A stretch of 64,000 nt of DNA. Origin: Polynucleobacter sp. 30F-ANTBAC (GTDB lineage: Bacteria > Pseudomonadota > Gammaproteobacteria > Burkholderiales > Burkholderiaceae). Under the pieces are notes generated by a model. The model ran no database searches and had not been told where the DNA came from. It was given only the letters and a program-made list of their open reading frames with translations. The position numbers and the translations under genes were made by a program. Where the stretch lies: positions 1 through 64,000 of the forward strand of contig NZ_JACVON010000001.1 of assembly GCF_018882385.1 (NCBI RefSeq), in the 5' to 3' direction. Positions 17,631-25,596 of the stretch are shown here, piece by piece (position 1 is the first letter of the stretch; every line of letters starts with the position of its first letter).

Positions 17631-18689
17631 TTAAAAAATTTGACGTTTTTCGATCAGATGAAAAAATGGAACGGCAAGAGCCAAGCTAAGGCAAGCAGAG
17701 AGTGTCATGCCCCATACATTCATCCAAGCATCCTGAGGGTAAATGTTGATCCATAGGGCGCTTACTAGTAATGAAATTGGGAAATGTATTAAAAATATTG
17801 AATACGACATCTTGCCCAGTTGAGCAATCTGATTTCTCCAAATGTTCCAATCCTTCCAGTCGTAGATATAGCTTGTACAGAGCGTCACAGCGGTTAGTCC
17901 GGCAAAAAGAATGCGCTCACGAAAGTCGACATAAAGTGCAGCGGCAACTACATCCATCAAGATGAATACCCAAAGGATCGGATTTTTTTCTTGAATAAGC
18001 CAAGCACTTAAAAAGCCTAGACCGTATGCCCCGAAGAAATAAATGAAAAAGACATCGAGCTTCTCGTTGAGATTAAATAGAAATAAAGAGCTTGCAGTAA
18101 TCAGTGCAATTAAACAAAGTGCTAAGGATCTTATTTTTCTGGGTGACCAATTGGCAGGGCTCAAGCGAATCACTGCATAGATTAATAAAGCGCTAAAAGT
18201 AAATAATTGAAAATCAATTGCCACATACCAAAGTCCGGCTGAAAGTGATTCATAGCCCAAGATATTTTGAAGGAAAAATAAGTGGCTCACTAGTTGAGGG
18301 ATCTCCGGAAGCTTGGATAAAGAGTCATGAATCATCCAGTGGCTAGCTAGCCAGGAGAAAGAAATTGCTAAAGCAATAGCTGCCAAGTAGGGGATCACTA
18401 GGCGACTATATTTTTGAAAGATCAAAGCAGTAATCGTGCGTTTCTGGAATAGATTGATCTGACTTAACTTCTGACCAGTCAAAAAACCACCAATGACCAA
18501 GAAAACCGGAACCGCCATACGACCATAGTCATATAAAAAATGAATCGTATTCGGAATGAGGGTTAGGGCCGCGTCTGACATCGGGCCGTAGAAGGCTAGA
18601 TGGTGAAACAGGACTAAAAGGCAGGCAACGCCTTTTAAGTTATCAATGAAATCAATACGCTGATTCTGAGGTTTTATCGGATCGGCCAT
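17631..18689 (-). CDS. Acyltransferase 3 (OafA/YrhL-like) membrane protein
   Basis: This 352-residue polytopic protein opens with the family signature RIDFIDNLKGVACLLVLFHHL, whose histidines belong to the catalytic region of acyltransferase-3 proteins. About ten transmembrane helices follow. These enzymes O-acylate exported carbohydrates such as LPS O-antigen, peptidoglycan or exopolysaccharide. There is no fused SGNH domain. It overlaps the upstream secreted-protein gene by 16 bp. The substrate is unknown. Confidence 0.88.
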   Translation of the reverse strand: MADPIKPQNQRIDFIDNLKGVACLLVLFHHLAFYGPMSDAALTLIPNTIHFLYDYGRMAVPVFLVIGGFLTGQKLSQINLFQKRTITALIFQKYSRLVIPYLAAIALAISFSWLASHWMIHDSLSKLPEIPQLVSHLFFLQNILGYESLSAGLWYVAIDFQLFTFSALLIYAVIRLSPANWSPRKIRSLALCLIALITASSLFLFNLNEKLDVFFIYFFGAYGLGFLSAWLIQEKNPILWVFILMDVVAAALYVDFRERILFAGLTAVTLCTSYIYDWKDWNIWRNQIAQLGKMSYSIFLIHFPISLLVSALWINIYPQDAWMNVWGMTLSACLSLALAVPFFHLIEKRQIF

Positions 18690-19144
18690 ATGATCGGTAG
18701 TTTGACCTGTTTATCTTGCTCGATTTTAAGTTTTCTTTTTAAAGTGCGACCTTCAAACTTGGCTTCAATCTCATAATTGCCTGCTGGTAATTCAATGAGC
18801 ATGATGGGACCATCGCTCAGCGCATCAAAAATAACTTTTTGCTTGGTAGTGGTAATTTTCACTCGAACATCTGCAACCCATAAAGGTCGCTGCGGATGAT
18901 CTTGGGCAAACTCTAGGGTCACAGCCCATTTCTTACCAAGTAATAACATGGCATCAGATTCCTCACTACCAATACCACCTGTCATGTATTGAATATCCTG
19001 GTACCGTTTGACATCTGGAACATCACTCTGTGCATGAGCCATTGAAAGGCTGCCAATGGATAGGCATAAACCAGCCATCCAAAGCCATTTAGAAATCATT
19101 AAGCCCAAGTATGTCGAATTACAAGAGGGTGTAGTGGTTTTCAT
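18674..19144 (-). CDS. Secreted protein with predicted beta-sandwich (CarboxypepD_reg-like) domain
   Basis: This 156-residue protein has a signal peptide (ISKWLWMAGLCLSIGSLSMAHA) and a beta-rich mature part (LPAGNYEIEAKFEGRTLKRKLKIEQDKQV) resembling a carboxypeptidase-regulatory-like fold. I do not recognise a characterised homologue. An AGGAG six bases ahead of the ATG at 19144 fixes the start, and it overlaps the stop of the small Cys-rich gene upstream. Its 16-bp overlap with the acyltransferase gene suggests a joint envelope role. Confidence 0.65.
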   Translation of the reverse strand: MKTTTPSCNSTYLGLMISKWLWMAGLCLSIGSLSMAHAQSDVPDVKRYQDIQYMTGGIGSEESDAMLLLGKKWAVTLEFAQDHPQRPLWVADVRVKITTTKQKVIFDALSDGPIMLIELPAGNYEIEAKFEGRTLKRKLKIEQDKQVKLPIIWPIR

Positions 19145-19153
19145 TAAGAGCTC

Positions 19154-19333
19154 CTAAGAAGTACTTTTATTGTCACAACCTGTGGAGCAGGAGTTACAAG
19201 AGCCTTGTGATGATCCACAAGCTTCAGTATTTCTATTTTTGAACATGATCCAGTAACGTCTCAGCATATAAACAAGGACTGATGAGCCAATCAGCCAAAC
19301 CAAACCATCAAAAATCATTTCTGGGAGAGTCAT
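19154..19333 (-). CDS. 59-residue single-pass membrane protein with Cys-rich tail
   Basis: This ORF reads MTLPEMIFDGLVWLIG..., with one transmembrane helix (FDGLVWLIGSSVLVYML), a basic stop-transfer (RRYW), then a Cys-rich tail with four cysteines in the pattern CGSSQGSCNSCSTGC. The layout resembles FeoB-associated Cys-rich membrane proteins, which suggests metal binding, but there is no feoB nearby. Its stop codon overlaps the Shine-Dalgarno of the next gene, so it probably leads the operon with the secreted protein and acyltransferase. The upstream RBS is weak. Confidence 0.6.
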   Translation of the reverse strand: MTLPEMIFDGLVWLIGSSVLVYMLRRYWIMFKNRNTEACGSSQGSCNSCSTGCDNKSTS

Positions 19334-19474
19334 TTTTTTCTTTCTAATTGATGCTTTCTAATAGCATCAGGATAAACCCATTAGCAGGCGACTAAAAGAG
19401 GTAGCCACAGGCTGATCCAGAGTTTCCTGAAATTAAGTGAAATAAGCCTTTTACATATATTTTTAGTGGTTTTA

Positions 19475-19502
19475 TTGACAATCTCAAAAAATACTGTATA
19501 TT
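19475..19502 (+). promoter_or_regulatory. Sigma-70-type promoter of the SOS micropeptide gene
   Basis: A consensus -35 TTGACA (19475-19480) and a -10-like TATATT (19497-19502) are separated by 16 bp. The predicted transcript starts near 19510, leaving a leader of about 67 nt before the ATG at 19577. The -10 lies inside the LexA box. Confidence 0.7.
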
Positions 19503-19512
19503 TATACAGTAT
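19491..19512. promoter_or_regulatory. LexA (SOS) box
   Basis: CTGTATATTTATACAG (19494-19509) is a perfect CTGT-N8-ACAG box. The dyad extends outward by ATA/TAT, so the full 22-bp element has complementary flanks and differs from the E. coli consensus only in the AT-rich centre. It covers the -10 of the promoter above, the standard position for LexA repression. This predicts induction by DNA damage. Confidence 0.85.
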
Positions 19513-19576
19513 TGGGTCTCAGCTATATAAACAGGTGCTTTAAGGCTGGTGATCGTCTGAATAACAGGAGATTAAA

Positions 19577-19699
19577 ATGAAAACATTGATTGCAAACCCT
19601 ATTTGGTCAGCTATTTCAGGTTTAGTAATTTGGATGGTTTTTGCAGAAAAACCAGGTGAGTGGCAGCGTAAAGAGTGGGTTTGTAGCCGCTCAGAATAA
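19577..19699 (+). CDS. SOS-controlled 40-residue membrane micropeptide
   Basis: The peptide begins MKTLIANPIWSAISGLVIW, carries one hydrophobic segment (residues ~8-23), and ends in a charged tail containing GEWQRKEWVC. A good AGGAG lies at 19566-19570, seven bases before the ATG. The promoter is overlaid by a perfect LexA box. Known SOS-induced micropeptides such as TisB and DinQ are membrane-depolarising toxins, so a similar role is possible but unproven. No antisense RNA promoter was identified by eye. It converges on the CWC-type gene. Confidence 0.7.
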   Translation: MKTLIANPIWSAISGLVIWMVFAEKPGEWQRKEWVCSRSE

Positions 19700-19704
19700 G
19701 GGCT

Positions 19705-19902
19705 TTAAAGAATGGGTAACTTCGATAGTTGATTATCTGTTTGCTCTTTTAAGCACTTCTGACAGAGACAACCTTGATCAGGGCTAACTTGGTCTTTGGG
19801 TAGCGCTGGTAGTGCCATACACCAGCAAGTCGTTTCTCCAGCCAAACTTTGGCAGTAGAAATCCAAGCCACATTTAAAACAGGTTTGGTTGCTCGTCGTC
19901 AT
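19705..19902 (-). CDS. Cysteine-rich CWC family protein
   Basis: This 65-residue protein has CFKCGLDFYC, CWCMALPALP and CLCQKCL motifs, i.e. eight cysteines in three clusters typical of the Cys_rich_CWC family. Zinc binding is predicted; function unknown. It overlaps the Smr gene by 4 bp. Confidence 0.85.
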   Translation of the reverse strand: MTTSNQTCFKCGLDFYCQSLAGETTCWCMALPALPKDQVSPDQGCLCQKCLKEQTDNQLSKLPIL

Positions 19903-20363
19903 TTTCTTAAGATGACCAATGTGATTCCTGGGTTGCTATACATATCCCGAGTTAATAATTTTTTGACGCTGGGATTTTGTCGGATCAACTCTTGATAAGC
20001 CTCTTTGCCGGGCTCTAAATCTTCTCCAGCAACATAGCTGTGAATTACATGATCTCTTCTTTGGTAGATTAATTCTTGTCGAATAGCTTCTTTGATTCGT
20101 CCACCTTTGCCACCCGATCCGTAGCCGTGAATCACCTTGATCAATTTCATGGCTGTGTCTGACAATTCATTCAAAGCTTGATCAAACTTTTCAATGGCTT
20201 GATCAACGGTGGGTAGAGCGATTTCTAGGTTCAGTGTGAAAATCCCCGTCGCCTTTTTGGAGACTGGGGGTAGATCCGATGAACCACAAAAAGGACAGTT
20301 TTTCTCTAATGCCCCTCTTGGGTTACCGCAATCAGAGCAGAGGACGGATAGTCGGTTGACCAT
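19899..20363 (-). CDS. Smr-domain protein with N-terminal zinc ribbon
   Basis: In this 154-residue protein, residues ~8-28 form a CSDCG...CPFCG zinc ribbon, and the rest is an Smr domain with the signature VIHGYGSGGKGGRIKEAIRQEL (HGxGxG). Smr domains are nucleic-acid binders or nucleases, either stand-alone or at the C-terminus of MutS2. There is no MutS2 part here. It overlaps the upstream dehydrogenase gene by 32 bp. Confidence 0.85.
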   Translation of the reverse strand: MVNRLSVLCSDCGNPRGALEKNCPFCGSSDLPPVSKKATGIFTLNLEIALPTVDQAIEKFDQALNELSDTAMKLIKVIHGYGSGGKGGRIKEAIRQELIYQRRDHVIHSYVAGEDLEPGKEAYQELIRQNPSVKKLLTRDMYSNPGITLVILRK

Positions 20364-21297
20364 GGAGCCATGCCTCTAAACATTCAACAACATCCTTGGC
20401 GAATGTTGTAAATACAGGTTCTGCCACAAAACCTAAATGAGGAGTTAATAGGGTATTGGGAGTCTTTCTTAAAGGATGATCTGCTGGAAGCGGCTCGATA
20501 TCAAATACATCGACTGCAGCACCTCCGATCCTGCCTTGATTCAGGCTATCAACTAATGCATCCGTTTCAACCAATACTGCACGGGAAGTATTAATCAAAA
20601 TGGCGTCTTTTTTCATGAGTGCCAGTTTTTCTTTATTAATAAGACCTTTGGTTGTTGAGCTAGCAATGATGTGTAAAGAAACAATATCGGATTGTTGGAG
20701 CAACTCATCTAAGCTAACGGATTGAGCACCAATCGCTTCTGCTCTTGCTGGAGTCATATTAGGACTCCATGTCACAACGTTCATACCAAAAGCCAATGCA
20801 ACTTTGGCGACTCTTTGACCAATTTCACCAAGACCTACCAAACCTAGGGTTTGCCCTTGTAATACTGGAAGTAATGAAAGTTCATTTCGCCACTTGTTTT
20901 GATTGATTAAAGCATTTTGACCGACTAATTGTTTTTTAAGACCCAGAATCAATGCCCAGGTTAATTCAGAAGTACTATTCTTCGACGGTCCCCAGCCTGT
21001 ATGGCTGATAGGAATTTGGCGCTCTTTTAGTGCATCCACATCCAAGGCACCATTGCGAGTTCCTGTGAACACAAGGTATTCAAGGGCGGGCAGTTGTTGG
21101 ATGAGGTCAGCTTTGAAAGGGGTTCTATCTCTCATTAAAACAATGGCTTGCGCATCTTTTACTGCTTTAAATAGAGCCTCACCGTATAGCGGTTGATTGT
21201 GAATAGTGACCTCAGCTTTTGCGTCTACCTTGGACCAATCCGCTAATTTCTTATACGAATTCTCTAGGTCATCCAGAACCACAATTTTTTTACGCAT
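20332..21297 (-). CDS. D-isomer-specific 2-hydroxyacid dehydrogenase
   Basis: This 321-residue protein has the NAD-binding motif LGLVGLGEIGQRVAKVA and the family signature around MKKDAILINTSRAVLVETDAL. The catalytic Arg lies in the ILINTSRA region, the Glu in DVFDIEPLP, and the His in LLTPHLGF. It oxidises or reduces a 2-hydroxy/2-keto acid. The substrate cannot be read from sequence; phosphoglycerate, glyoxylate and hydroxypyruvate are candidates. It is divergent from a Bug receptor gene. Confidence 0.88.
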   Translation of the reverse strand: MRKKIVVLDDLENSYKKLADWSKVDAKAEVTIHNQPLYGEALFKAVKDAQAIVLMRDRTPFKADLIQQLPALEYLVFTGTRNGALDVDALKERQIPISHTGWGPSKNSTSELTWALILGLKKQLVGQNALINQNKWRNELSLLPVLQGQTLGLVGLGEIGQRVAKVALAFGMNVVTWSPNMTPARAEAIGAQSVSLDELLQQSDIVSLHIIASSTTKGLINKEKLALMKKDAILINTSRAVLVETDALVDSLNQGRIGGAAVDVFDIEPLPADHPLRKTPNTLLTPHLGFVAEPVFTTFAKDVVECLEAWLHGQPTIRPLL

Positions 21298-21400
21298 TTT
21301 TAAGGCCTAATTATTTTTGATTGCATTGATTATAGGAGTGTGGGATATTTATGTCGTCACAGAGCATAAATGCCGGACACTCACAATAATAGGAGACATG

Positions 21401-22369
21401 ATGAAAACAAAGCTTTTAGCAGGATTTATTTCAGCCTTATGTTTGACTGGTGCTGTTCAGGCACAGAGCAATGATTGGCCTAATCAGAAAATTATCAAAT
21501 TGATTTCTGTTTTCCCTCCAGGGGGTTCTGTTGACCAAGTAGCTAGAATTTTGGCTCCGGTCCTACAAACTCAATTAAAGCAAAATGTGATCGTTGAAAA
21601 TATTGGTGGTGCATCTGGCATGATCGGTACAGCAGCTTTAGTAAAGGCGCCTGCTGACGGTTATACATTTGCGGTTGTTTTTGATACACACGGTGTTAAT
21701 CCAAGTCTTAAGCAATTAGCTTTCGATACAAAAACAGATATCGCAACAGTGACGATGATCGGTACTGCACCGATGGTGATTGCTGCAAGCAAAAGCTCAG
21801 GCATTACAAGTTTTAAACAATTGCTGGATGAAAGTAAAAATAAGAAGCCGCAGAGCTATGGCTCAATTGGTACGGGTAGCTTAGGTCACTTAGCTTTGGC
21901 ATCCTTGTCAAAAGACGCTAAGTTTGATTGGACTCACGTGCCATACAGAGGCGGTGGTCCATTAATGCAAGACGCTATTGCAGGCCATGTTCCTCTATCA
22001 ATTGGCTCTATTTTCTTGGTTAAGCCGCATGCAGATAGTGGTGGTGTGATTCCTTTGGCGGTGACAACCCGTAAGAGAACACCAGAAATGCCAAACGTTC
22101 CTACTATTGCTGAAAGTGGATATCCAAACTTTGAAGCACCTGCATGGTGGGCTGTGATTGCTCCTGCTAAGACACCTGTTGAAATTGTTAACAAGATGCA
22201 CAATGAAATTGCTAAAGCATTGCGTTCTCCTGATGTTGCTGCACGTTTAAAAGCACAAGGTATTGATGTGCAAGCATTAGGTCCTAAGCCAGGGCAAGAA
22301 TTTATCAATAAGCAAATTGATATTTGGGGCAAGTTTGTTAAAGAGAACAACATTAAAGAAAGCAGTTAA
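21401..22369 (+). CDS. Bug-family periplasmic solute receptor (TctC-like)
   Basis: This 322-residue protein has a signal peptide (MKTKLLAGFISALCLTGAVQAQ) and the Bug motifs KLISVFPPGGSVDQVARILAP and VVENIGGASGMIGTAALVKAPADGYT. These two-domain receptors are greatly expanded in Burkholderiales and bind carboxylates. They usually serve a tripartite tricarboxylate transporter, but no tctAB is adjacent, so it is an orphan. AGGAG at 21391-21395 favours the ATG at 21401 over 21398. Confidence 0.92.
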   Translation: MKTKLLAGFISALCLTGAVQAQSNDWPNQKIIKLISVFPPGGSVDQVARILAPVLQTQLKQNVIVENIGGASGMIGTAALVKAPADGYTFAVVFDTHGVNPSLKQLAFDTKTDIATVTMIGTAPMVIAASKSSGITSFKQLLDESKNKKPQSYGSIGTGSLGHLALASLSKDAKFDWTHVPYRGGGPLMQDAIAGHVPLSIGSIFLVKPHADSGGVIPLAVTTRKRTPEMPNVPTIAESGYPNFEAPAWWAVIAPAKTPVEIVNKMHNEIAKALRSPDVAARLKAQGIDVQALGPKPGQEFINKQIDIWGKFVKENNIKESS

Positions 22370-22375
22370 TTTTTA

Positions 22376-22927
22376 GTGTCATCTGATCTAGATCGTTTAG
22401 TTCCCTATCAGCCGCTGGATCTTCAAGAGCCAGCGGCTTTGGTTTCTGCCATTCGCCAGCGTCGCGGTGGTGAGCTAATTAACCTCGATAGAATGTTGTT
22501 GCATAGCACGCCATTTGCAACCGGTTGGAATGCCTTCTTAGGTGAGGTTCGAGCTAACCTGGAGTTGGATTTCAAACTTCGGGAGTTAGCGATGTGCGGT
22601 GTTGCAGTCATTAATCAAGCGGATTACGAGTTCTTGCACCATGCCCCTATTTTCATTAAAGCGGGTGGTACGCAGTCTCAAGTAGATGCACTTCGCGATA
22701 TAGCTACTAACAAAGTAGCTCCAGGTTTATTTTCTTCTCTAGAAGAAGATGCTATTGAGTTAACTATCCAAATGACTCGCACGATAAAGGTTGATCCAGA
22801 GCTCATGAAGCGTCTTAAAAATAACTTGGGTGATCAACAGCTGGTTGAGTTAGTGGGAGTGATTGCCACTTACAACATGGTTTCTCGATTCTTAGTCGCC
22901 TTGGATGTGACGCCGGATCACGATTAA
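22376..22927 (+). CDS. Carboxymuconolactone decarboxylase-like (AhpD-fold) protein
   Basis: This 183-residue protein starts at a GTG 6 bp after the Bug receptor stop. The helical CMD fold is recognisable (GWNAFLGEVRANLELDFKLRELAMCGVAVINQADYEFLHHAPI). It has the conserved Glu, one Cys and His residues, but not the CxxC of AhpD, so a peroxidase/disulfide role is unlikely. Co-transcription with the solute receptor suggests a catabolic role for the imported acid (inference). Confidence 0.82.
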   Translation: MSSDLDRLVPYQPLDLQEPAALVSAIRQRRGGELINLDRMLLHSTPFATGWNAFLGEVRANLELDFKLRELAMCGVAVINQADYEFLHHAPIFIKAGGTQSQVDALRDIATNKVAPGLFSSLEEDAIELTIQMTRTIKVDPELMKRLKNNLGDQQLVELVGVIATYNMVSRFLVALDVTPDHD

Positions 22928-23059
22928 GCAACAGAGCACTTAAACTAAATTAATAGATTTTAGAAGCAGTTAGTTAAAAAATTAGCTTAAAAGCTAATAG
23001 CTCAATATGTTAAATATATTTAATATGGTGCATATTAGATATAAGAGAGACTAACTATT

Positions 23060-23671
23060 TTGAGCAATTTGGGCCATATTTACATCATCGATGATGATGC
23101 TTCCATGAGAAGTTCTCTATCAAGAATGCTAGCCAGTTATGGTTACACAACTGAGATTTATGAGAAAGCGGAAGATTTTATTGAGCAATCGATTCCTGTT
23201 TCACCAGCAGCTATTCTTCTTGATATGAGAATGCCGACGATGACGGGTGTTGAGCTACAAATGAAACTCAACACAATGGGGCGCCAAACACCAATTATTT
23301 TTATTTCCGGTGAGTCGATGCCTCATGAGATTGTTACCAGCATGAAGCAGGGCGCTATTGATTTTTTGTTGAAGCCATTTAATTTAGATGATCTCTTGAA
23401 GTCGATTGCTAGCGCTGTTGAAAGCGATAAATTGATGTTTGAGTCGATGACGCAATCGCTCACAGTGAAACAGAAATATGACAGTTTGACGCCAAGAGAA
23501 AAAGAGGTTTTTGCTTTATTGGTAGACGGACTTATGAATAAAGACATTGCAGTTCAATTAGGAACTACCGATGCAACAATCAAAGTTCATAAATCTAGAG
23601 TCATGGATAAGATGAAGGCGGATTCTTTACAAGACCTCGTTCGTCAATCCGCTTTACTTCATGCAAAGTGA
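23060..23671 (+). CDS. FixJ/NarL-type response regulator, orphan
   Basis: In this 203-residue protein, the receiver domain has the acidic pocket IIDDDAS, phosphoacceptor Asp in LLDMRMP and Lys in LLKPF. A LuxR/FixJ helix-turn-helix follows (LTPREKEVFALLVDG...LGTTDATIKVHKSRVMDKM). It starts at a TTG (23060). No histidine kinase gene is adjacent, so the partner is encoded elsewhere. The AT-rich 130-bp upstream region contains TTAAATATATTTAA, a possible promoter or operator element. Confidence 0.9.
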   Translation: MSNLGHIYIIDDDASMRSSLSRMLASYGYTTEIYEKAEDFIEQSIPVSPAAILLDMRMPTMTGVELQMKLNTMGRQTPIIFISGESMPHEIVTSMKQGAIDFLLKPFNLDDLLKSIASAVESDKLMFESMTQSLTVKQKYDSLTPREKEVFALLVDGLMNKDIAVQLGTTDATIKVHKSRVMDKMKADSLQDLVRQSALLHAK

Positions 23672-23761
23672 AGAAACTTTCAAAGATGATCCAAGGACAT
23701 TACTCGGCAGTGCATTGAAACAATAATAGATATAACATCAAAGAAATACCCTGGAGGCAGC

Positions 23762-24847
23762 ATGGTAGCAGACCTGAAAACCAAAGTGGAAATCACCCCT
23801 GAGATTCAAGGGGGAGTGCTTAAGTCTGCGCGCGTCAATCTTAGGATTACTCCCGAGGATTTAGCTAAAAAAGCCTGCTTATCTAAAAAACATATTATTG
23901 AGCTTGAAGAGGGTGGCTTAAGCAGTTTTTATTCTTTAGCTCATAAAGTTAGAGTGGCCAAGAAAGTCTCTCTTTTATTATCACTTAAAGAAGATCAAGC
24001 TTTGCTTTACCCAGGTGGGGATTTGGCTAAGCAAGAGTCCTTGCCCTTTGATGCTGCACCTCAGGATGGCAATGGTTTATCTGATGCAGCCACATCCTCT
24101 AGCTCCACAGACTCAACAAGATTAAGTCAATCTCTTCAGTCAGAAGTGCAAGTAAAGTCTGATGAGCCACAAGTGGATTCTAAAAAGGTGTCAAAAAATT
24201 CGACATCTTCACCTAAAAAATCAGCACCACAAGATGCTGTGAGTTTGGAAACGATTGGTCAAAACTTTGCAGCATCACAAACCTCTTCAAAGAAAAGTTG
24301 GAAGCCGGTTGTTTCACTATTTTTAATAGTATTGGTGGCAGGGGGTTTATTTGCCACTAAAGATGAAATTGCTGAGTTGATTAATCCTCAGCCATTGCCA
24401 CTCCCTATGCCTGAAGTATCTCAGATTGAGGCATCAGAAGAAAAGCCAGGTGACACTGCGCCTGTTGTGGTTCCTGCAACGCTATCCCCATCAATGTCAA
24501 CTGTTACTCCAACAACATCCATTCCACCGTTACCAAGTGAAGCGGGGTGTCCAAAGGCTGATGCAGTTGTTGCCTCACATTCTGTTTCTGAGCCAAACAA
24601 AGCAGGTAACTTTGTATTCGTGCAATCAAAGATCAAACAAACAGTTTGTGTTTCGGATGTCAGCGGGAAAGTAACAGTGATGGCTCTTGACGCAGGTGCT
24701 TCACATACGTTTACTGGTAAGGCGCCTTTCACAGTGTTGAGCTCAGGTCTAAGTAACTTGGCCGTGTATTTCCAAGGTCGTCCTGTGCGATTAAGTAATG
24801 AGCAAGCCAGGAGTATTCGATTGGAAGAGGGTAAGCTCGTTAATTAA
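23762..24847 (+). CDS. RodZ-like helix-turn-helix transmembrane protein
   Basis: In this 361-residue protein, residues ~20-60 form an HTH_25-type domain (GGVLKSARVNLRITPEDLAKKACLSKKHIIELEEG region). A disordered Ser/Lys/Pro linker, one transmembrane helix (VVSLFLIVLVAGGLFA) and a periplasmic C-terminal DUF4115-like beta domain follow. This is the layout of RodZ, which links MreB to the cell-wall machinery. The linker is long, and ispG, which often neighbours rodZ, is absent. It may therefore be a paralogue rather than the true RodZ. GGAGG precedes the ATG. Confidence 0.75.
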   Translation: MVADLKTKVEITPEIQGGVLKSARVNLRITPEDLAKKACLSKKHIIELEEGGLSSFYSLAHKVRVAKKVSLLLSLKEDQALLYPGGDLAKQESLPFDAAPQDGNGLSDAATSSSSTDSTRLSQSLQSEVQVKSDEPQVDSKKVSKNSTSSPKKSAPQDAVSLETIGQNFAASQTSSKKSWKPVVSLFLIVLVAGGLFATKDEIAELINPQPLPLPMPEVSQIEASEEKPGDTAPVVVPATLSPSMSTVTPTTSIPPLPSEAGCPKADAVVASHSVSEPNKAGNFVFVQSKIKQTVCVSDVSGKVTVMALDAGASHTFTGKAPFTVLSSGLSNLAVYFQGRPVRLSNEQARSIRLEEGKLVN

Positions 24848-24867
24848 CTAGTGATTGCGCTCTCATT

Positions 24868-24897
24868 AAAAAAGGAAGCACTTAGCTTCCTTTTTTT
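24868..24897 (+). terminator. Terminator of the RodZ-like gene
   Basis: GGAAGC (24874-24879) pairs with GCTTCC (24885-24890), extended by flanking A/T pairs, and is followed by seven T residues. Confidence 0.85.
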
Positions 24898-24918
24898 GTG
24901 CCGCTATTTTTCTAGGCA

Positions 24919-24945
24919 ATAAAAAACCCGACCGAAGTCGGGTTC
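24919..24945 (-). terminator. Terminator of the cold-shock gene
   Basis: On the minus strand GAACCCGAC pairs with GTCGGGTT across a short TTCG-like loop, followed by a run of T (AAAAAA at 24921-24926 on the plus strand). It lies 20 bp beyond the cold-shock gene stop. Confidence 0.88.
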
Positions 24946-24963
24946 TAACGCATACAACCCAAA

Positions 24964-25167
24964 TTACATAGGGTTGATGTTTGAAGCTTGCTTGCCCTTA
25001 GGGCCAGTTGTTACTTCAAAGCTAACCTTTTGGTTTTCTTTCAAGCTTTTGAAACCGTTACCTTGAATAGCTGAGAAGTGAGCGAATAAATCTTCACCAC
25101 CGCCATCAGGAGTAATAAAACCAAAACCTTTTGCGTCGTTAAACCACTTAACAATACCTGTTGCCAT
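24964..25167 (-). CDS. CspA-family cold-shock protein
   Basis: This 67-residue single cold-shock domain has both RNA-binding motifs: RNP1 KGFGFIT and RNP2 DLFAHFSAI. It is an RNA chaperone that melts mRNA structure during cold shock or growth transitions. AAGGAA lies just upstream of the ATG. The gene has a long leader (next entry), as usual for this family. Confidence 0.96.
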   Translation of the reverse strand: MATGIVKWFNDAKGFGFITPDGGGEDLFAHFSAIQGNGFKSLKENQKVSFEVTTGPKGKQASNINPM

Positions 25168-25596
25168 TACTGAAATTCCTTAAAAAAATTAAACGTGGTG
25201 ATTGCTCACCTTTTCTTTGCAGGGCTGGAAGATTCAACTAACCGAATCACCCATTTTTGGAAAATGGAAAACGACGGAAGCTACTTGAAGACCTACAAAC
25301 TCAGTATCGCACAGTTTTAAAAAATAGATATCTTTATTTGATAAGGGGTTTTACTAGTAAGGCAAAGGCTAGTAGGCTTAAACCATCTTTTAAAGCCTTT
25401 TGCAATTGATATTCCTGTTAAATTGACTTAAATGTACGTTATTTATATGCCAAAAAACATTAAGTGTTCATAATTTTACTTAACTTCGCTAAACCCTAGG
25501 TTTGACGGCTAATTTTTAGTGGCAAGTACTTAGAGCATAAAGTGGAGGGCTGTTTTATTCTTACAACTTCCAATAAAAACGATAGAGATATACCTC
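25168..25596. promoter_or_regulatory. Intergenic region with cold-shock leader
   Basis: This 429-bp stretch has no ORF. The part adjoining the cold-shock gene probably is its long 5' UTR. A hairpin CCATTTT/AAAATGG sits at 25251-25267. On the minus strand an extended -10 (TGCGATACT, plus-strand 25303-25311) could be the promoter, giving a leader of about 130 nt. The remainder, toward the nitroreductase gene, is AT-rich with no structure I can name. The promoter call is tentative. Confidence 0.45.

Noticed and set aside
23060..24847. Two-component system with the RodZ-like gene as sensor
   Set aside because: The RodZ-like protein has no histidine-kinase motifs; the two genes are simply neighbours.
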